The notes below the pieces were generated by a model that had not been told where the DNA came from, made no database searches, and worked only from the letters and a program-made list of their open reading frames with translations. Shown here one piece after another: positions 48,256 to 57,036 of a DNA stretch of 64,000 nucleotides. Origin of the DNA: Alphaproteobacteria bacterium UBA828 (lineage in GTDB: Bacteria > Pseudomonadota > Alphaproteobacteria > UBA828); NCBI GenBank assembly GCA_002296185.1, contig DBHM01000013.1:20101-84100 (forward strand), written 5' to 3'. Made by a program: the position numbers and the translations under genes. How positions within the stretch are numbered: the stretch's first letter is position 1; every line of letters starts with the position of its first letter.

Positions 48256-48313
48256 TTAATTCACAAATTTATAAGTTATTTTGATTTTAATTCACAAATT
48301 TATAGGCTATTTT
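48256..48313. repeat. Tandem 27-base direct repeat, putative operator
   Basis: Two copies of a 27-base sequence start at 48256 and 48287, sharing 25 of 27 positions; each begins TTAATTCACAAATTTATA and ends TATTTT. The 31-base period is about three helical turns, putting both copies on the same face of DNA. In the divergent spacer of the importer this is the expected shape of a regulator-binding site, but no regulator gene is near. Confidence 0.65.
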
Positions 48314-48406
48314 AAACAATTTATTCCACAATTGCCGCATCCTTCTTGAAAGAAAATATTGTTCATTTTGTTAATCCAATACATAATTAAGATTATAAAG
48401 AAATAC

Positions 48407-48437
48407 GGTATCTCAAAAATGTAGAGATACCTTTTTT
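48407..48437 (+). terminator. Terminator hairpin in the livG leader
   Basis: GGTATCTC and GAGATACC form a perfect eight-base stem with a nine-base loop, followed directly by TTTTTT and then the GGGAGGGG ribosome site of livG. The nearest plus-strand gene upstream ends 1.6 kb away with an opposite-strand gene between, so this terminator can only act on the operon's own leader, suggesting attenuation. Confidence 0.8.
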
Positions 48438-48452
48438 GGGAGGGGACCCAGA

Positions 48453-49196
48453 GTGATAAAAACTTCTGCCACAGAAAATAATATAACGCTTGAGGCAAAA
48501 GAAGTTACTATACAGTTCGAAGGCCTAACAGCTGTAGAAACTGTAAATGAAAAACTTCATACTGGTGAAATCCTGGGACTTATTGGACCTAATGGTGCAG
48601 GAAAAACAACTCTTGTAAATGCACTTACAGGTTTTCAAATACCAACATCAGGGAAAGTTTTTTTAGGAAAAAAAGAAGTTTCAAACCTAACACCACATTG
48701 GTTCCGCAGGCATGGTGTCGCCAGAACATTTCAAGCTGGTAGATTATTCAGAGAAATGCCAATAAGTGAAAACATTGAAGTAGCGGCAATAAGTATGGGC
48801 CTAGGCAGACGAAAAGCCCACGCGCATGCAATGGAACTTTTAGAATGGCTTGGATTAGCGGATAGAGCTAAGCTTCCCGCAGGTGTACTTCCATATACAG
48901 ATGAAAGAAGAGTTGGTATAGGAAGGGCACTAGCAATGAAACCTAGTTTTGTTCTACTGGATGAACCCGCTGCTGGAATGTCAGACTTAGAATGTGATGA
49001 GATAATGAAGATTGTGAGTGAAATACCATCGCGTTTTGGGTGTGGAGTTTTATTAATTGAACATAATATGCGTGTAATTATGGGCGTTTGTGAACGTATC
49101 CATGTTTTGGATAGTGGAAAAACAATATCTCGTGGCACACCTCAAGAAGTACAAAAAGATCCCGCAGTAATTCAGGCGTATTTAGGTCATGGATAA
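48453..49196 (+). CDS. livG: ABC transporter ATP-binding protein LivG-like
   Basis: First of two ATPases of a branched-chain-amino-acid-type importer, 247 residues. Walker A GPNGAGKT is near 44-51 and Walker B with VLLLDEPAAG near 162-171; the C-terminal family extension is present. The signature segment reads LPYTDERR instead of the common L-x-Y-G-x-Q-R-R form. It starts with GTG behind GGGAGGGG. It overlaps livF by eight bases. Operon order is livG, livF, livH, livM with the binding protein divergent. Confidence 0.93.
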   Translation: MIKTSATENNITLEAKEVTIQFEGLTAVETVNEKLHTGEILGLIGPNGAGKTTLVNALTGFQIPTSGKVFLGKKEVSNLTPHWFRRHGVARTFQAGRLFREMPISENIEVAAISMGLGRRKAHAHAMELLEWLGLADRAKLPAGVLPYTDERRVGIGRALAMKPSFVLLDEPAAGMSDLECDEIMKIVSEIPSRFGCGVLLIEHNMRVIMGVCERIHVLDSGKTISRGTPQEVQKDPAVIQAYLGHG

Positions 49197-49944
49197 AGTA
49201 TTATTACATGTTGAAGGGATAACTGTTCATTATGGGCGGCTAGCCGCTGTGCGTGATGTTTCTATAACAGTAAATGAAGGAGAAATAGTTTGCGTTGTTG
49301 GACCTAATGGAGCTGGAAAAAGTACAACTCTTTTATCAATTTCTGGGGTACTAAATCCTAGTAGCGGAAACATTGTTTTTTCTGGAGAAAAAATAAATGG
49401 TATTAGGCCAGAGATAGTTGCACGTAAGGGTATCTCGCAAGTTCCAGAAGGTCGACATGTTTTTACAACACTATCTGTAGAAGAGAATCTACGCATCGGA
49501 GCGCAAATACGTAAAGACAGAGCTGAGATAGAGAAAGATATAAAAAGGGTTCAGGAGCTCTTTCCTATCTTAGGAGAACGACGTAGACAATCTGCGGGTA
49601 AATTATCAGGAGGAGAGCAGCAGATGCTGGTCATCGGCAGAGCTCTACTTACTAAACCAAAAATTATGACTATTGATGAACCATCTCTTGGTCTAGCTCC
49701 TAATATAGTAGATCGCGTATATGAAGTCCTAACAACCTTACGTGAGGAAAGAGGCATGACCCTATTAATCGTCGAACAAAGCTCAGAGAGAGCCCTAAAG
49801 GCCGCTGACCGGCTTTACGTTATAAGAAATGGGGAAATACAGATTGAGGGCAAGGCATCTGAATTACAAGATGGAGAAAAAATACGCCAAGCATATTTTG
49901 GATTTAACGATGAAAAAAACACTGTTGCTGAGGCAAGTTCATAA
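49189..49944 (+). CDS. livF: ABC transporter ATP-binding protein LivF-like
   Basis: Second ATPase of the importer, 251 residues. Walker A GPNGAGKS near 37-44, canonical signature LSGGEQQ near 139-145, and Walker B MTIDEPSLGLAP near 162-173. GISQVPEGRHVF in the middle is a LivF hallmark. It overlaps livG by eight bases, and the livH ATG follows its stop with no gap. It pairs with LivG as a heterodimer. Confidence 0.95.
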   Translation: MDKVLLHVEGITVHYGRLAAVRDVSITVNEGEIVCVVGPNGAGKSTTLLSISGVLNPSSGNIVFSGEKINGIRPEIVARKGISQVPEGRHVFTTLSVEENLRIGAQIRKDRAEIEKDIKRVQELFPILGERRRQSAGKLSGGEQQMLVIGRALLTKPKIMTIDEPSLGLAPNIVDRVYEVLTTLREERGMTLLIVEQSSERALKAADRLYVIRNGEIQIEGKASELQDGEKIRQAYFGFNDEKNTVAEASS

Positions 49945-50973
49945 ATGCAAGATATAGTTAAAAATTTTAATTATAAGAAAATACTTAGTGATAAAAGAGC
50001 ACTTGTGATTCTAGGTATAGTAATTTCTATTATTGGAATCATAGTCGCAGTAACGGACCCTGTGCGATTTCAAATATTAATTACATCAGTCAGTGAAGGA
50101 AGTTTTTATGCACTAGCTGCACTTGGTATCGGGCTTCTCTTTGGAGTTCTAAGGCTTATAAATTTTGCCTATGGTGACTGGGTTATGTTAGCCGGGTATG
50201 CACTTATTCTGCCATCCACAGCTGTTACCTCAACACTCATCATTGGTTCATTCCATCCAGTACTAATTGTTCTAATTATAATAGGATTCACAGTATTATT
50301 ATCTGTTTTATCTGAATCCACAGTTTTTCGACCTATGCGCAATACAAATCCAGCGATAATGATGATTGCATCATTCGCGCTCGGATACGTTCTACAGAAT
50401 TTAACTATAATGATTTACGGTGGAAGACCAAAATCAGCAGGCATCTTTGAAGAGCTTACTCAAACTGTTGATCTGGCTGAAGGTGTTTCAGTACCGCTTC
50501 TAAAAATTATTACAATTGGTGTAACCGCAGTATTACTTATATTACTTACACTTTTCCTACACAGAACCCGCATTGGGATACAAATGAGGGCGGCAGCTGA
50601 AGACTTTCGTATGGCAAGAATGTTAGGCGTTAGGGCAAATTTTGTTATTGCTATGGCTTTTGTTATAAGTGGGTTTCTCGCATCTTTTGTGTCACTTATG
50701 TATGTTACTCAAATCGGGATATTAACTTTTAGGATGGGCACACCAATAATTGTGTTTGCCTTCATTGCTACGGTTATTGGAGGTATGGGTAGCCTTGTTG
50801 GTTCCGTAGTAGGTGGGATGGTTGTAGGAGTATCAAGTGTTGTTCTTAAAAACATTCTTCCTGGTTCAATCCGCGGCTTCTCTGATGCTTTTGTTTTTGG
50901 AATTGTTATTGCTATTTTACTGGCCCGCCCGCAAGGGTTAGTGCCCGCTAAATCTGCAAGGGAGCGAGTCTAA
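49945..50973 (+). CDS. livH: ABC transporter permease LivH-like
   Basis: Inner-membrane permease, 342 residues, about eight to nine hydrophobic segments. Family features are GLLFGVLRLINFAYGDWVML near residues 62-81, RTRIGIQMRAAAEDFRMARMLG near 207-228 and VIGGMGSLVGSVVGG near 270-285. Length exceeds the usual 290-310 because of an N-terminal extension. It pairs with LivM. Confidence 0.93.
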   Translation: MQDIVKNFNYKKILSDKRALVILGIVISIIGIIVAVTDPVRFQILITSVSEGSFYALAALGIGLLFGVLRLINFAYGDWVMLAGYALILPSTAVTSTLIIGSFHPVLIVLIIIGFTVLLSVLSESTVFRPMRNTNPAIMMIASFALGYVLQNLTIMIYGGRPKSAGIFEELTQTVDLAEGVSVPLLKIITIGVTAVLLILLTLFLHRTRIGIQMRAAAEDFRMARMLGVRANFVIAMAFVISGFLASFVSLMYVTQIGILTFRMGTPIIVFAFIATVIGGMGSLVGSVVGGMVVGVSSVVLKNILPGSIRGFSDAFVFGIVIAILLARPQGLVPAKSARERV

Positions 50974-50976
50974 ATT

Positions 50977-52080
50977 ATGAGCTTGATGAATTCTCAACCA
51001 TTAGAATCAGTGCTAAAGATTGTTAATACTGTAAATGGAACCCGTATTGAAGCAGAAACCCCCCTTCTCAAAGCTGTGCGTGAGGTCTGGCCAGTAGTTA
51101 TTAATGGCCTATTTCTCTTAGTAATAGTCTCTATCTTTTACAGCGGAGCAATGAAAGTCCCCTTAACAGAGGGCTTAATTAGAGTATCTATAGTTGTTGC
51201 CTTATATATTTTTGTAGGCAATTCAGGCATTCTATCTTTTGGGCATATTGCTTTTATGATGATTGGCGCCTATGCATCTGCTTGGCAAACATGTTGTGAA
51301 TACACTCGTGATCTTTTCTTTCCAGGTATACCAACCTATTTATTAGAAAATACCCATCCGTTTATACCTGCAATAATACTTGGTGGCTTATTAGCATCTT
51401 TTGTTGCCTTAATAACGGGCTTCGCATTAATGCGATTATCTGGAATAGCGGCCTCTATAGGTACTTTTGCATTACTTATGATTGTCTATACAGTCTATTT
51501 AAGATGGCAGACCTGGACAGCAGGAAATAGTACTGTAACAGGCATACCATTCGATACAAATGCTTGGAATGCACTTGCTTTCTGCGTTATTACCATGTTT
51601 GCAGCGTTCCTCTACTCTAGATCAAAATTTGGTCTAGCACTAAGATCCTCACGTGAAGATGAAGTGGCTGCAAAAGCTGCAGGCGTAAATGTATTTGGTC
51701 AACGCCTACTCGCTTTCGTAATTAGCGCATTTTTTGCTGGAGTAGCCGGCGGCTTTTATGGACATTTTCTGGGAACAATAACTGTTCCTTCCTTTCATCT
51801 TCCATTAACTTTTATCACACTATCTATGCTTGTAGTTGGAGGAATGCAGAGTCTTTCAGGAGCAGTAATTGGAACCGTAGCAGTAACAGCATTCCTACAA
51901 TTACTTAGATGGTTTGAAACGAACGGATGGATTCCATCAAGCTCAGCAGATGTAGGACTAGGGATAGTATTACTTCTAGTGCTTATTTTTAGGAAAAGTG
52001 GGATCACTGGTAATGCTGAAATATATTATCCATTTAAGCCAGATGCCTCAGCTTCAGGGTCTCTAAAAAGACAGTCATAA
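50977..52080 (+). CDS. livM: ABC transporter permease LivM-like
   Basis: Second permease, 367 residues, with about nine hydrophobic segments. GNSGILSFGHIAFMMIGAYAS near 81-101 and RSSREDEVAAKAAGVNVF near 224-241 are typical of LivM; the segment VVGGMQSLSGAVIG near the end is the family glycine-rich loop. It lacks a fused ATPase domain. It is the last gene of the operon; the next gene converges on it. Confidence 0.93.
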   Translation: MSLMNSQPLESVLKIVNTVNGTRIEAETPLLKAVREVWPVVINGLFLLVIVSIFYSGAMKVPLTEGLIRVSIVVALYIFVGNSGILSFGHIAFMMIGAYASAWQTCCEYTRDLFFPGIPTYLLENTHPFIPAIILGGLLASFVALITGFALMRLSGIAASIGTFALLMIVYTVYLRWQTWTAGNSTVTGIPFDTNAWNALAFCVITMFAAFLYSRSKFGLALRSSREDEVAAKAAGVNVFGQRLLAFVISAFFAGVAGGFYGHFLGTITVPSFHLPLTFITLSMLVVGGMQSLSGAVIGTVAVTAFLQLLRWFETNGWIPSSSADVGLGIVLLLVLIFRKSGITGNAEIYYPFKPDASASGSLKRQS

Positions 52081-52098
52081 ATAATCTTACGTTGTATA

Positions 52099-52135
52099 GG
52101 GGAAGGCTTGCAAAAAAAATGATGCTGCCCTCCCC
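52099..52135. terminator. Hairpin between convergent livM and SnoaL genes
   Basis: GGGGAAGGC and GCCCTCCCC can pair over nine positions with one mismatch on the plus strand (a G:T pair on the minus strand), around a 19-base loop. It lies in the 101-base convergent spacer. There is no T-run on either side, so it would be a weak or factor-assisted terminator. Confidence 0.4.
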
Positions 52136-52181
52136 ATTAATACATATAAATCAATAACCACTTACTTTAAATTTTATTCCA

Positions 52182-52655
52182 CTAAGCCCATCCCTTTAAA
52201 TGAGGCACAAAATGATGAAGATCTAATTTTAAACTTTTGTAAAACCAGTCTCCATCTACGCAAACATAATCATCAGAATACTCTGCTAGTAACCATCGTG
52301 CTTCATTAACGCCCTCACTTTTTACAGTACAAGGCATTATTAACCACCATTTTCCAGTAGCTGAGTTGGCATCATCAGAAACGGTTATAATCGGATTAAC
52401 AACTAAATGTCCGGCAAAAACAATATCACCTGAAATATTGCTAAAAAACTCATGTATCTCAGATTTCCCTTTGTAACTTCCAAAACTAGCACCATCCCAG
52501 GTGCCATCCTCTATAAACATTTCTGTAATTCCATCAGGGTCATAATTAGCATCACAGTAAGCGCAATACCTTGCTTTTAATTGCTTAATGTCTTCAATAG
52601 CAGCTAAACGCCTAACTTCTTCTTCTATAGTTCTTTTTGGCAACTTTACCTCCAT
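52182..52655 (-). CDS. SnoaL/NTF2-like protein
   Basis: NTF2-fold protein, about 157 residues. RLAAIEDIKQLKARYCAYCD near 12-31, a DGITEMF region and EDGTWDGASFGSYKGKSEI are typical of the SnoaL-like group that includes ring-hydroxylating dioxygenase small subunits and dehydratases. The ATG at 52655 has no ribosome site upstream; a GGAGG inside the frame lies five bases before a TTG at 52643, which may be the true start. It lies 35 bases upstream of nothing on its own strand: it is 48 bases downstream of the amidase's stop region neighbour, and its function is unknown. Confidence 0.78.
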   Translation of the reverse strand: MEVKLPKRTIEEEVRRLAAIEDIKQLKARYCAYCDANYDPDGITEMFIEDGTWDGASFGSYKGKSEIHEFFSNISGDIVFAGHLVVNPIITVSDDANSATGKWWLIMPCTVKSEGVNEARWLLAEYSDDYVCVDGDWFYKSLKLDLHHFVPHLKGWA

Positions 52656-52690
52656 TAAAAAGTTAAAATAAAAATTATTAATTACTTTTA

Positions 52691-54103
52691 CTATTCGTTA
52701 ACCTCAGATGGTAATTTAATATGCCATGATGTTACAGATTGAAAAATATGACCAATATTTAATATACCCGCTTCATCAAATGGCCTACCTATAATCTGCA
52801 TACTATGGGGCAATCCTTCTGATGAAAAACCACAAGGCACAACTAAAGCAGGAACTCCAGTTAGATTAAAAGGTTCTGTATTTCTTAAAATTGCAGAAAA
52901 AACAGATTGTTCAATACCACGAATATTTATATTTTCTTGACCAACCTGTTGTGCTGTTAAAGCTAATCCTGGTGTAATAAAATAATCGACTTGTTCAAAT
53001 AAACGAGCCATTTCTTCACCAAGAAGGGTTCTAAACCTTTGAGCGTTTATGTAATCCTTAGCCAAAACAAAATTACCCAGCTCCAGAAAACCCCGGACCT
53101 GGTCTGAATAAAGGTCTTGATTATTTTCAAAGCCATTATCGTGGTATGCTGTCCCTTCTGACAGATATATTGCAAGAGCAGCACCAGCGGCATGCTCTAT
53201 GTGCTCAATATCAATATCAATAACAGTAGCACCCAGACTTTTTAAAACTTCTATAGCTTCACGAACTGAATTTTCTATATCTGGCTGGGCTTGATCAAAA
53301 AAATATCTATTTGGTATTCCTAACACTATACCAGATATATCAGCACGTAGAGTTTCAGCATAATTACCCACCTCCAAAGAGCTTGAAGCAGAGTCAAATT
53401 TATCAACACCTGACATGGCTTTTAGCATTAAAGCTAAGTCTTCAACTGATCTAGCCATTGGTCCACTATGATCCATTGTCCAACATAAGGGATATATACC
53501 CGCCCGGCTTACTCTTCCATAAGTAGGCTTAAGACCAGAAATACCACAACAAGCTGAGGGTATACGTATAGAACCACCAGTGTCAGAACCGGTTGCCCCA
53601 GCACAAAGCCTAGCAGCCACTGCTGAACCTGACCCACCACTTGAACCACCACTAAAACATTTATAGTTCCATGGATTTAAACAGGATCCGAAAAGAGAAT
53701 TTTCATTAGTAGGACCATAAGCGAATTCATGTGTATTCAACTTTCCAAGATTTATTGCTCCAGATTGAGAAAGTCGCTCAACAGATGTTGCGTCTACATC
53801 AGGTATATTGTTCTCAAGAACCTTTGAACCTGCAGTGCTAGGAAGGCCTTTAGTGCAATACAAATCCTTGTGAGCCAATGGAACGCCTAATAAGGGTTTA
53901 AAATCACCTTTATTATATTTATCTTCTGCTAATTTTGCTGAAGCCAATCCACCTTCACGATCAATATAAACAAAAGCGTTTAAATTTTCATTATATTTTT
54001 CAATCCTATCAAAATAGGCTTTCGTAACTTCTATTGGAGAAAAATCTTTTGCTTGGTATCCTAAAACTAGTTGACTAATACTTAAATCCGTAAGACTACT
54101 CAT
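52691..54103 (-). CDS. Amidase signature family hydrolase, AtzE-like with small partner
   Basis: Amide hydrolase, about 470 residues. Triad K79 (LAHKDLY), S154 in SGGSSGGS and nucleophile S178 in GSDTGGSIRIP keep the family spacing (75 and 24). The frame continues upstream to 54157, but GAGGG stands eight bases before the ATG at 54103. It overlaps by eight bases the end of a 73-residue gene that resembles AtzG/DUF4089, so it likely works as a two-subunit amidase like AtzE-AtzG. Substrate unknown; carboxybiuret hydrolysis is only one option. Confidence 0.9.
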   Translation of the reverse strand: MSSLTDLSISQLVLGYQAKDFSPIEVTKAYFDRIEKYNENLNAFVYIDREGGLASAKLAEDKYNKGDFKPLLGVPLAHKDLYCTKGLPSTAGSKVLENNIPDVDATSVERLSQSGAINLGKLNTHEFAYGPTNENSLFGSCLNPWNYKCFSGGSSGGSGSAVAARLCAGATGSDTGGSIRIPSACCGISGLKPTYGRVSRAGIYPLCWTMDHSGPMARSVEDLALMLKAMSGVDKFDSASSSLEVGNYAETLRADISGIVLGIPNRYFFDQAQPDIENSVREAIEVLKSLGATVIDIDIEHIEHAAGAALAIYLSEGTAYHDNGFENNQDLYSDQVRGFLELGNFVLAKDYINAQRFRTLLGEEMARLFEQVDYFITPGLALTAQQVGQENINIRGIEQSVFSAILRNTEPFNLTGVPALVVPCGFSSEGLPHSMQIIGRPFDEAGILNIGHIFQSVTSWHIKLPSEVNE

Positions 54104-54317
54104 TTTCGGCCCTCTTTTCTGATAAAATGGGTCGGAATATGATTGCAGGCTCAACATCTTTTAGAGGTAAATTTCTTAAAGCAGCTATACTTTCAGTCAA
54201 ATTTTCCATCACCTCTGCTCTTACTGTTAGTTCATTTTCCTTAATTTTAATATTAGCTATCTGACTCGCTATAACTGAAATTGCTTTATCAGATATATCA
54301 TCCCGTTTTTTTGTCAT
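54096..54317 (-). CDS. Small GatC/AtzG-like (DUF4089-like) amidase partner
   Basis: A 73-residue protein upstream of, and overlapping, the amidase gene. The C-terminal part, with FRP preceded by a VEPAII segment near 57-62, resembles the GatC/AtzG pattern in which a short helical chain ends by wrapping around its amidase. AGGGG lies eight bases before the ATG. Sequence match is short, so the call depends also on gene order, the eight-base overlap and small size. Its job would be to stabilise or complete the amidase active site. Confidence 0.7.
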   Translation of the reverse strand: MTKKRDDISDKAISVIASQIANIKIKENELTVRAEVMENLTESIAALRNLPLKDVEPAIIFRPILSEKRAENE

Positions 54318-54482
54318 GAATATACCCCTATAATCTAATAATAAAATTTACTAAAAATAGTTGTGACTGTTAGAGTTTAATAAAATTAAGTTTATAAAAA
54401 TTAAATTCTATATATATAAATACCCATCATATATACGGTTATAATCATATAAAGATATTAATTTCCTATAAAAAGATTACAA

Positions 54483-55415
54483 ATGAATTCTTTAAGAGCA
54501 TATGTCACAGGCGGAACTGGTTTCATTGGTTACCATCTAATTGATTCATTGGTAAAATATGGATGGCTAGTGACTGCACTCCACCGTCCTGAGTCAGCAA
54601 CTAGTCATTTAAAAAAATTAGGAGTTAATCTTGTTCAAGGTGATTTAACAAAAAAGGACACAATTTTAGACACTATACCCAATGGTATTGATTCAATATT
54701 TCATGTAGCTGGTAATGTCAGTTTTTCTTCAATCGATAATTCTATTCAGAATGAAGATAATATTCTGGGCACTAGAAACCTCCTCAATGCCGCCATAGAG
54801 AAAAAATGCAAAAGATTTATTTTCACATCCACAGCTGCTACATCTGGCCTACATTTAAATTCGGTCAATGAAGAGACTAAATCTAATGCTATGGAAATAC
54901 CTATAAACTACTTTCATAGCAAAAAATTAGCAGAAGAACTTGTTTTAAAATCATCAAACTCTAAAGATATAGATGCCGTAATCCTAAATCCAGCTAATGT
55001 TGTCGGTCCATTTGATAGAAAAATTTGGACACCACTAACTATTAATATTTCAAAAAAGAAACTTGAATATATTGGATCAGGAACTGGAAGTTTTTGTCAT
55101 GTAAAGAATGTGGCAAAGGCACACGTTTCAGCTTTTCATAAGGGAAGAAACGGAAACCGTTATCTTCTTTCTGGTGCTACAGCAAAGTTTTATGAAGTAA
55201 CTAAACTTATAGCAAAACTCACAAATAGCCCAATACCAAAATTAACCGAAAAGACAATCATGGGAATTTCCCCAGAATTATCGCTTCTAATGTCAAGCCA
55301 TCAATTTATTGATTGCAGTAAAGCTATTTTAGAGCTTGATTATACAACATGCGGAATAGAAGATATGTTTGGAGATCTGGTTAAGTGGATGAAGCATGAA
55401 GGTCTTTTAGATTAG
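54483..55415 (+). CDS. NAD-dependent epimerase/dehydratase family protein
   Basis: Extended short-chain dehydrogenase, 310 residues, similar to dihydroflavonol-4-reductase/HpnA-type proteins. The N-terminal nucleotide motif TGGTGFIG is near 9-16, FHVAGNVSF near 73-81, and the catalytic pair YFHSKK near 143-148. AGN and the late GIEDM-type C terminus are usual. Substrate unknown. It converges on a DMT transporter with 15 bases between. Confidence 0.9.
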   Translation: MNSLRAYVTGGTGFIGYHLIDSLVKYGWLVTALHRPESATSHLKKLGVNLVQGDLTKKDTILDTIPNGIDSIFHVAGNVSFSSIDNSIQNEDNILGTRNLLNAAIEKKCKRFIFTSTAATSGLHLNSVNEETKSNAMEIPINYFHSKKLAEELVLKSSNSKDIDAVILNPANVVGPFDRKIWTPLTINISKKKLEYIGSGTGSFCHVKNVAKAHVSAFHKGRNGNRYLLSGATAKFYEVTKLIAKLTNSPIPKLTEKTIMGISPELSLLMSSHQFIDCSKAILELDYTTCGIEDMFGDLVKWMKHEGLLD

Positions 55416-55430
55416 ATTAATATTTTTTAA

Positions 55431-56306
55431 TTAAACATTATTTTTCTCATCTATAACACCCATCACTGATCTGACAAGAATAGCCCCTAACACAACCAGT
55501 CCTCCCACTAAGACTAATACTGTAGGTACTTCTCCAACACCAGCCCATGCCCAAATAGGATTAAAAACTTGCTCGAGAAGTGCCAAAAGACCAACCTGAG
55601 CAGCTGGGACATATCGAGCACCCACAGTATAGAATGAGAAACCCACACCCAATATACCACCCATGAGTATGCCTAACCATATATCATTGGATGGAATAGA
55701 ACTTATGTTTCCTCCCGAGAGTCCAATCGCCATAGCTAAAGCTATAAATCCAGCAATCCATATTGCAGGTAACATATCCGTATCTCGCCCAGACCTTATG
55801 AGAACTATAGTTGCCGCAAATGTAGAAGGAACACCAAAAGCTACAACTATTCCAAGCCACTGCCCACCTTGGGTGACAGTATCAGTAAGCATTATTGAAA
55901 TGCCTACTAAAACGATAAAAACAGCAACCCAGGTGGACCTTCCAACATTTTCTTTAAGAAATATCCAGGCTAACAAAGCGGTAAACAATGGAAGAGTACT
56001 TATAACAAATGAAACCTCTGCCACTGAAGACATAGTTAATGCAAGAATGTATAAACCAAAACTAGGCCCAACCAAAAAGGCTGCGAGAAAGCCTCGCCAA
56101 CCTATATTCTTCAAACTAATAAAAAATTTTGCTCTTTGGGTTAGGATTAAGAAAACAGACATGGTAAAAATCATGCCTATAGACCTATAAAAGAGTATCT
56201 GCCATGCGTCTGCTACTTCAACATTACGCATAAGGAGGCCCGTAAAACTTAATGCTATAGCCCCGAATATTACGGCTAGTATACCTAATAAATATTTTGA
56301 ATGCAT
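55431..56306 (-). CDS. DMT superfamily transporter (EamA)
   Basis: Ten-helix membrane transporter, 291 residues with two EamA repeats, including LGIYIL-like packing segments such as YILALTMSSVAEVSFVIS near residues 86-103. It has RS near the end of each repeat. It is not closely similar to the other DMT gene at 10489. Single gene, convergent with the epimerase. Substrate unknown. Confidence 0.9.
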   Translation of the reverse strand: MHSKYLLGILAVIFGAIALSFTGLLMRNVEVADAWQILFYRSIGMIFTMSVFLILTQRAKFFISLKNIGWRGFLAAFLVGPSFGLYILALTMSSVAEVSFVISTLPLFTALLAWIFLKENVGRSTWVAVFIVLVGISIMLTDTVTQGGQWLGIVVAFGVPSTFAATIVLIRSGRDTDMLPAIWIAGFIALAMAIGLSGGNISSIPSNDIWLGILMGGILGVGFSFYTVGARYVPAAQVGLLALLEQVFNPIWAWAGVGEVPTVLVLVGGLVVLGAILVRSVMGVIDEKNNV

Positions 56307-56484
56307 AGCAAGATACTCAAGTTAAAAAATTAACCTTATTATTCATTTAGGGTTTATACTTAAATAGTAATTATTTTTTATAATATATATTGCTTATAAT
56401 TATTATTAGACATTATCTTGTTTTTTCTATTTCTAAAAAAAACATGTGTTTCAATTATATCAAAAAAAAAGGAATGCTTAAGTA

Positions 56485-56922
56485 ATGGTCAAAAAGAAGG
56501 TTGAGCAACGTTCAAATTTCAATTTTTTCTTAACTATTCCTACCCGTTGGATGGATAACGATGTTTATGGGCACGTAAACAATGTTATATATTATTCTTA
56601 TTTTGATACAGCAATTAATACGTATCTAATTAATGAAGGGGGCCTACGAATTAATTCGGATCAAATCATAGGTGTTTGCGCTGAATCTGGATGCCAATAT
56701 AATTCCCCCATAAGTTTTCCTGAGGTAGTAGATGCTGGATTAAGTGTAGATTTGATTTCCAATAAATCGGTAAAATACGAAATAGCATTATTCACGAATA
56801 AAAGTAATTCAGCAGCGGCCCAAGGATGGTTTTTTCATGTATTTGTAAATCGAATTAATATGACTCCAACAAATATACCTAGTACTATAAAAACTTCCCT
56901 TGAAAAATTAGTTAAAATCTAA
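56485..56922 (+). CDS. Acyl-CoA thioesterase, hot-dog fold (FcbC-like)
   Basis: 4-hydroxybenzoyl-CoA-type thioesterase, 145 residues. The signature RWMDNDVYGHVNNVIYYSYFD (near 21-40) includes the probable catalytic aspartate D26. It precedes a flavin reductase and a carnitine-dehydrogenase-like gene on the same strand. In carnitine degradation a thioesterase of this type cleaves betainyl-CoA next to the dehydrogenase, which makes such a role possible here but not shown. Confidence 0.9.
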   Translation: MVKKKVEQRSNFNFFLTIPTRWMDNDVYGHVNNVIYYSYFDTAINTYLINEGGLRINSDQIIGVCAESGCQYNSPISFPEVVDAGLSVDLISNKSVKYEIALFTNKSNSAAAQGWFFHVFVNRINMTPTNIPSTIKTSLEKLVKI

Positions 56923-57036
56923 ATTATCACCTTGATCTTTATCAAAATTTCTATAGTTATCATACACTTTAGAATATCTAATTAAATAAAAGAATAATCA
57001 CAATATTAATCTGTCTTCTAGGATCTCTATTAAACT

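Larger units (their letters stand above)
48095..48452. other. Divergent intergenic region of the Liv-type importer
   Basis: About 360 bases between the divergent binding-protein and ATPase genes. It holds a tandem 27-base direct repeat (48256-48313), a possible promoter for the plus operon (TTGTTA at 48368-48373, then 17 bases, then GATTAT at 48391-48396), and a terminator-like hairpin ending 15 bases before the livG start. No coding frame seems real; the 63-codon minus-strand frame at 48307-48498 runs into livG and has no family resemblance. Confidence 0.6.

Noticed and set aside
48095..48452. Riboswitch in the livG leader
   Set aside because: No conserved aptamer core was recognisable, and the likely transcript start leaves too little leader; only the terminator is claimed.
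48307..48498. A 63-codon minus-strand frame in the Liv divergent spacer
   Set aside because: It overlaps the livG start, has no ribosome site and no family resemblance, so it is treated as a chance frame.
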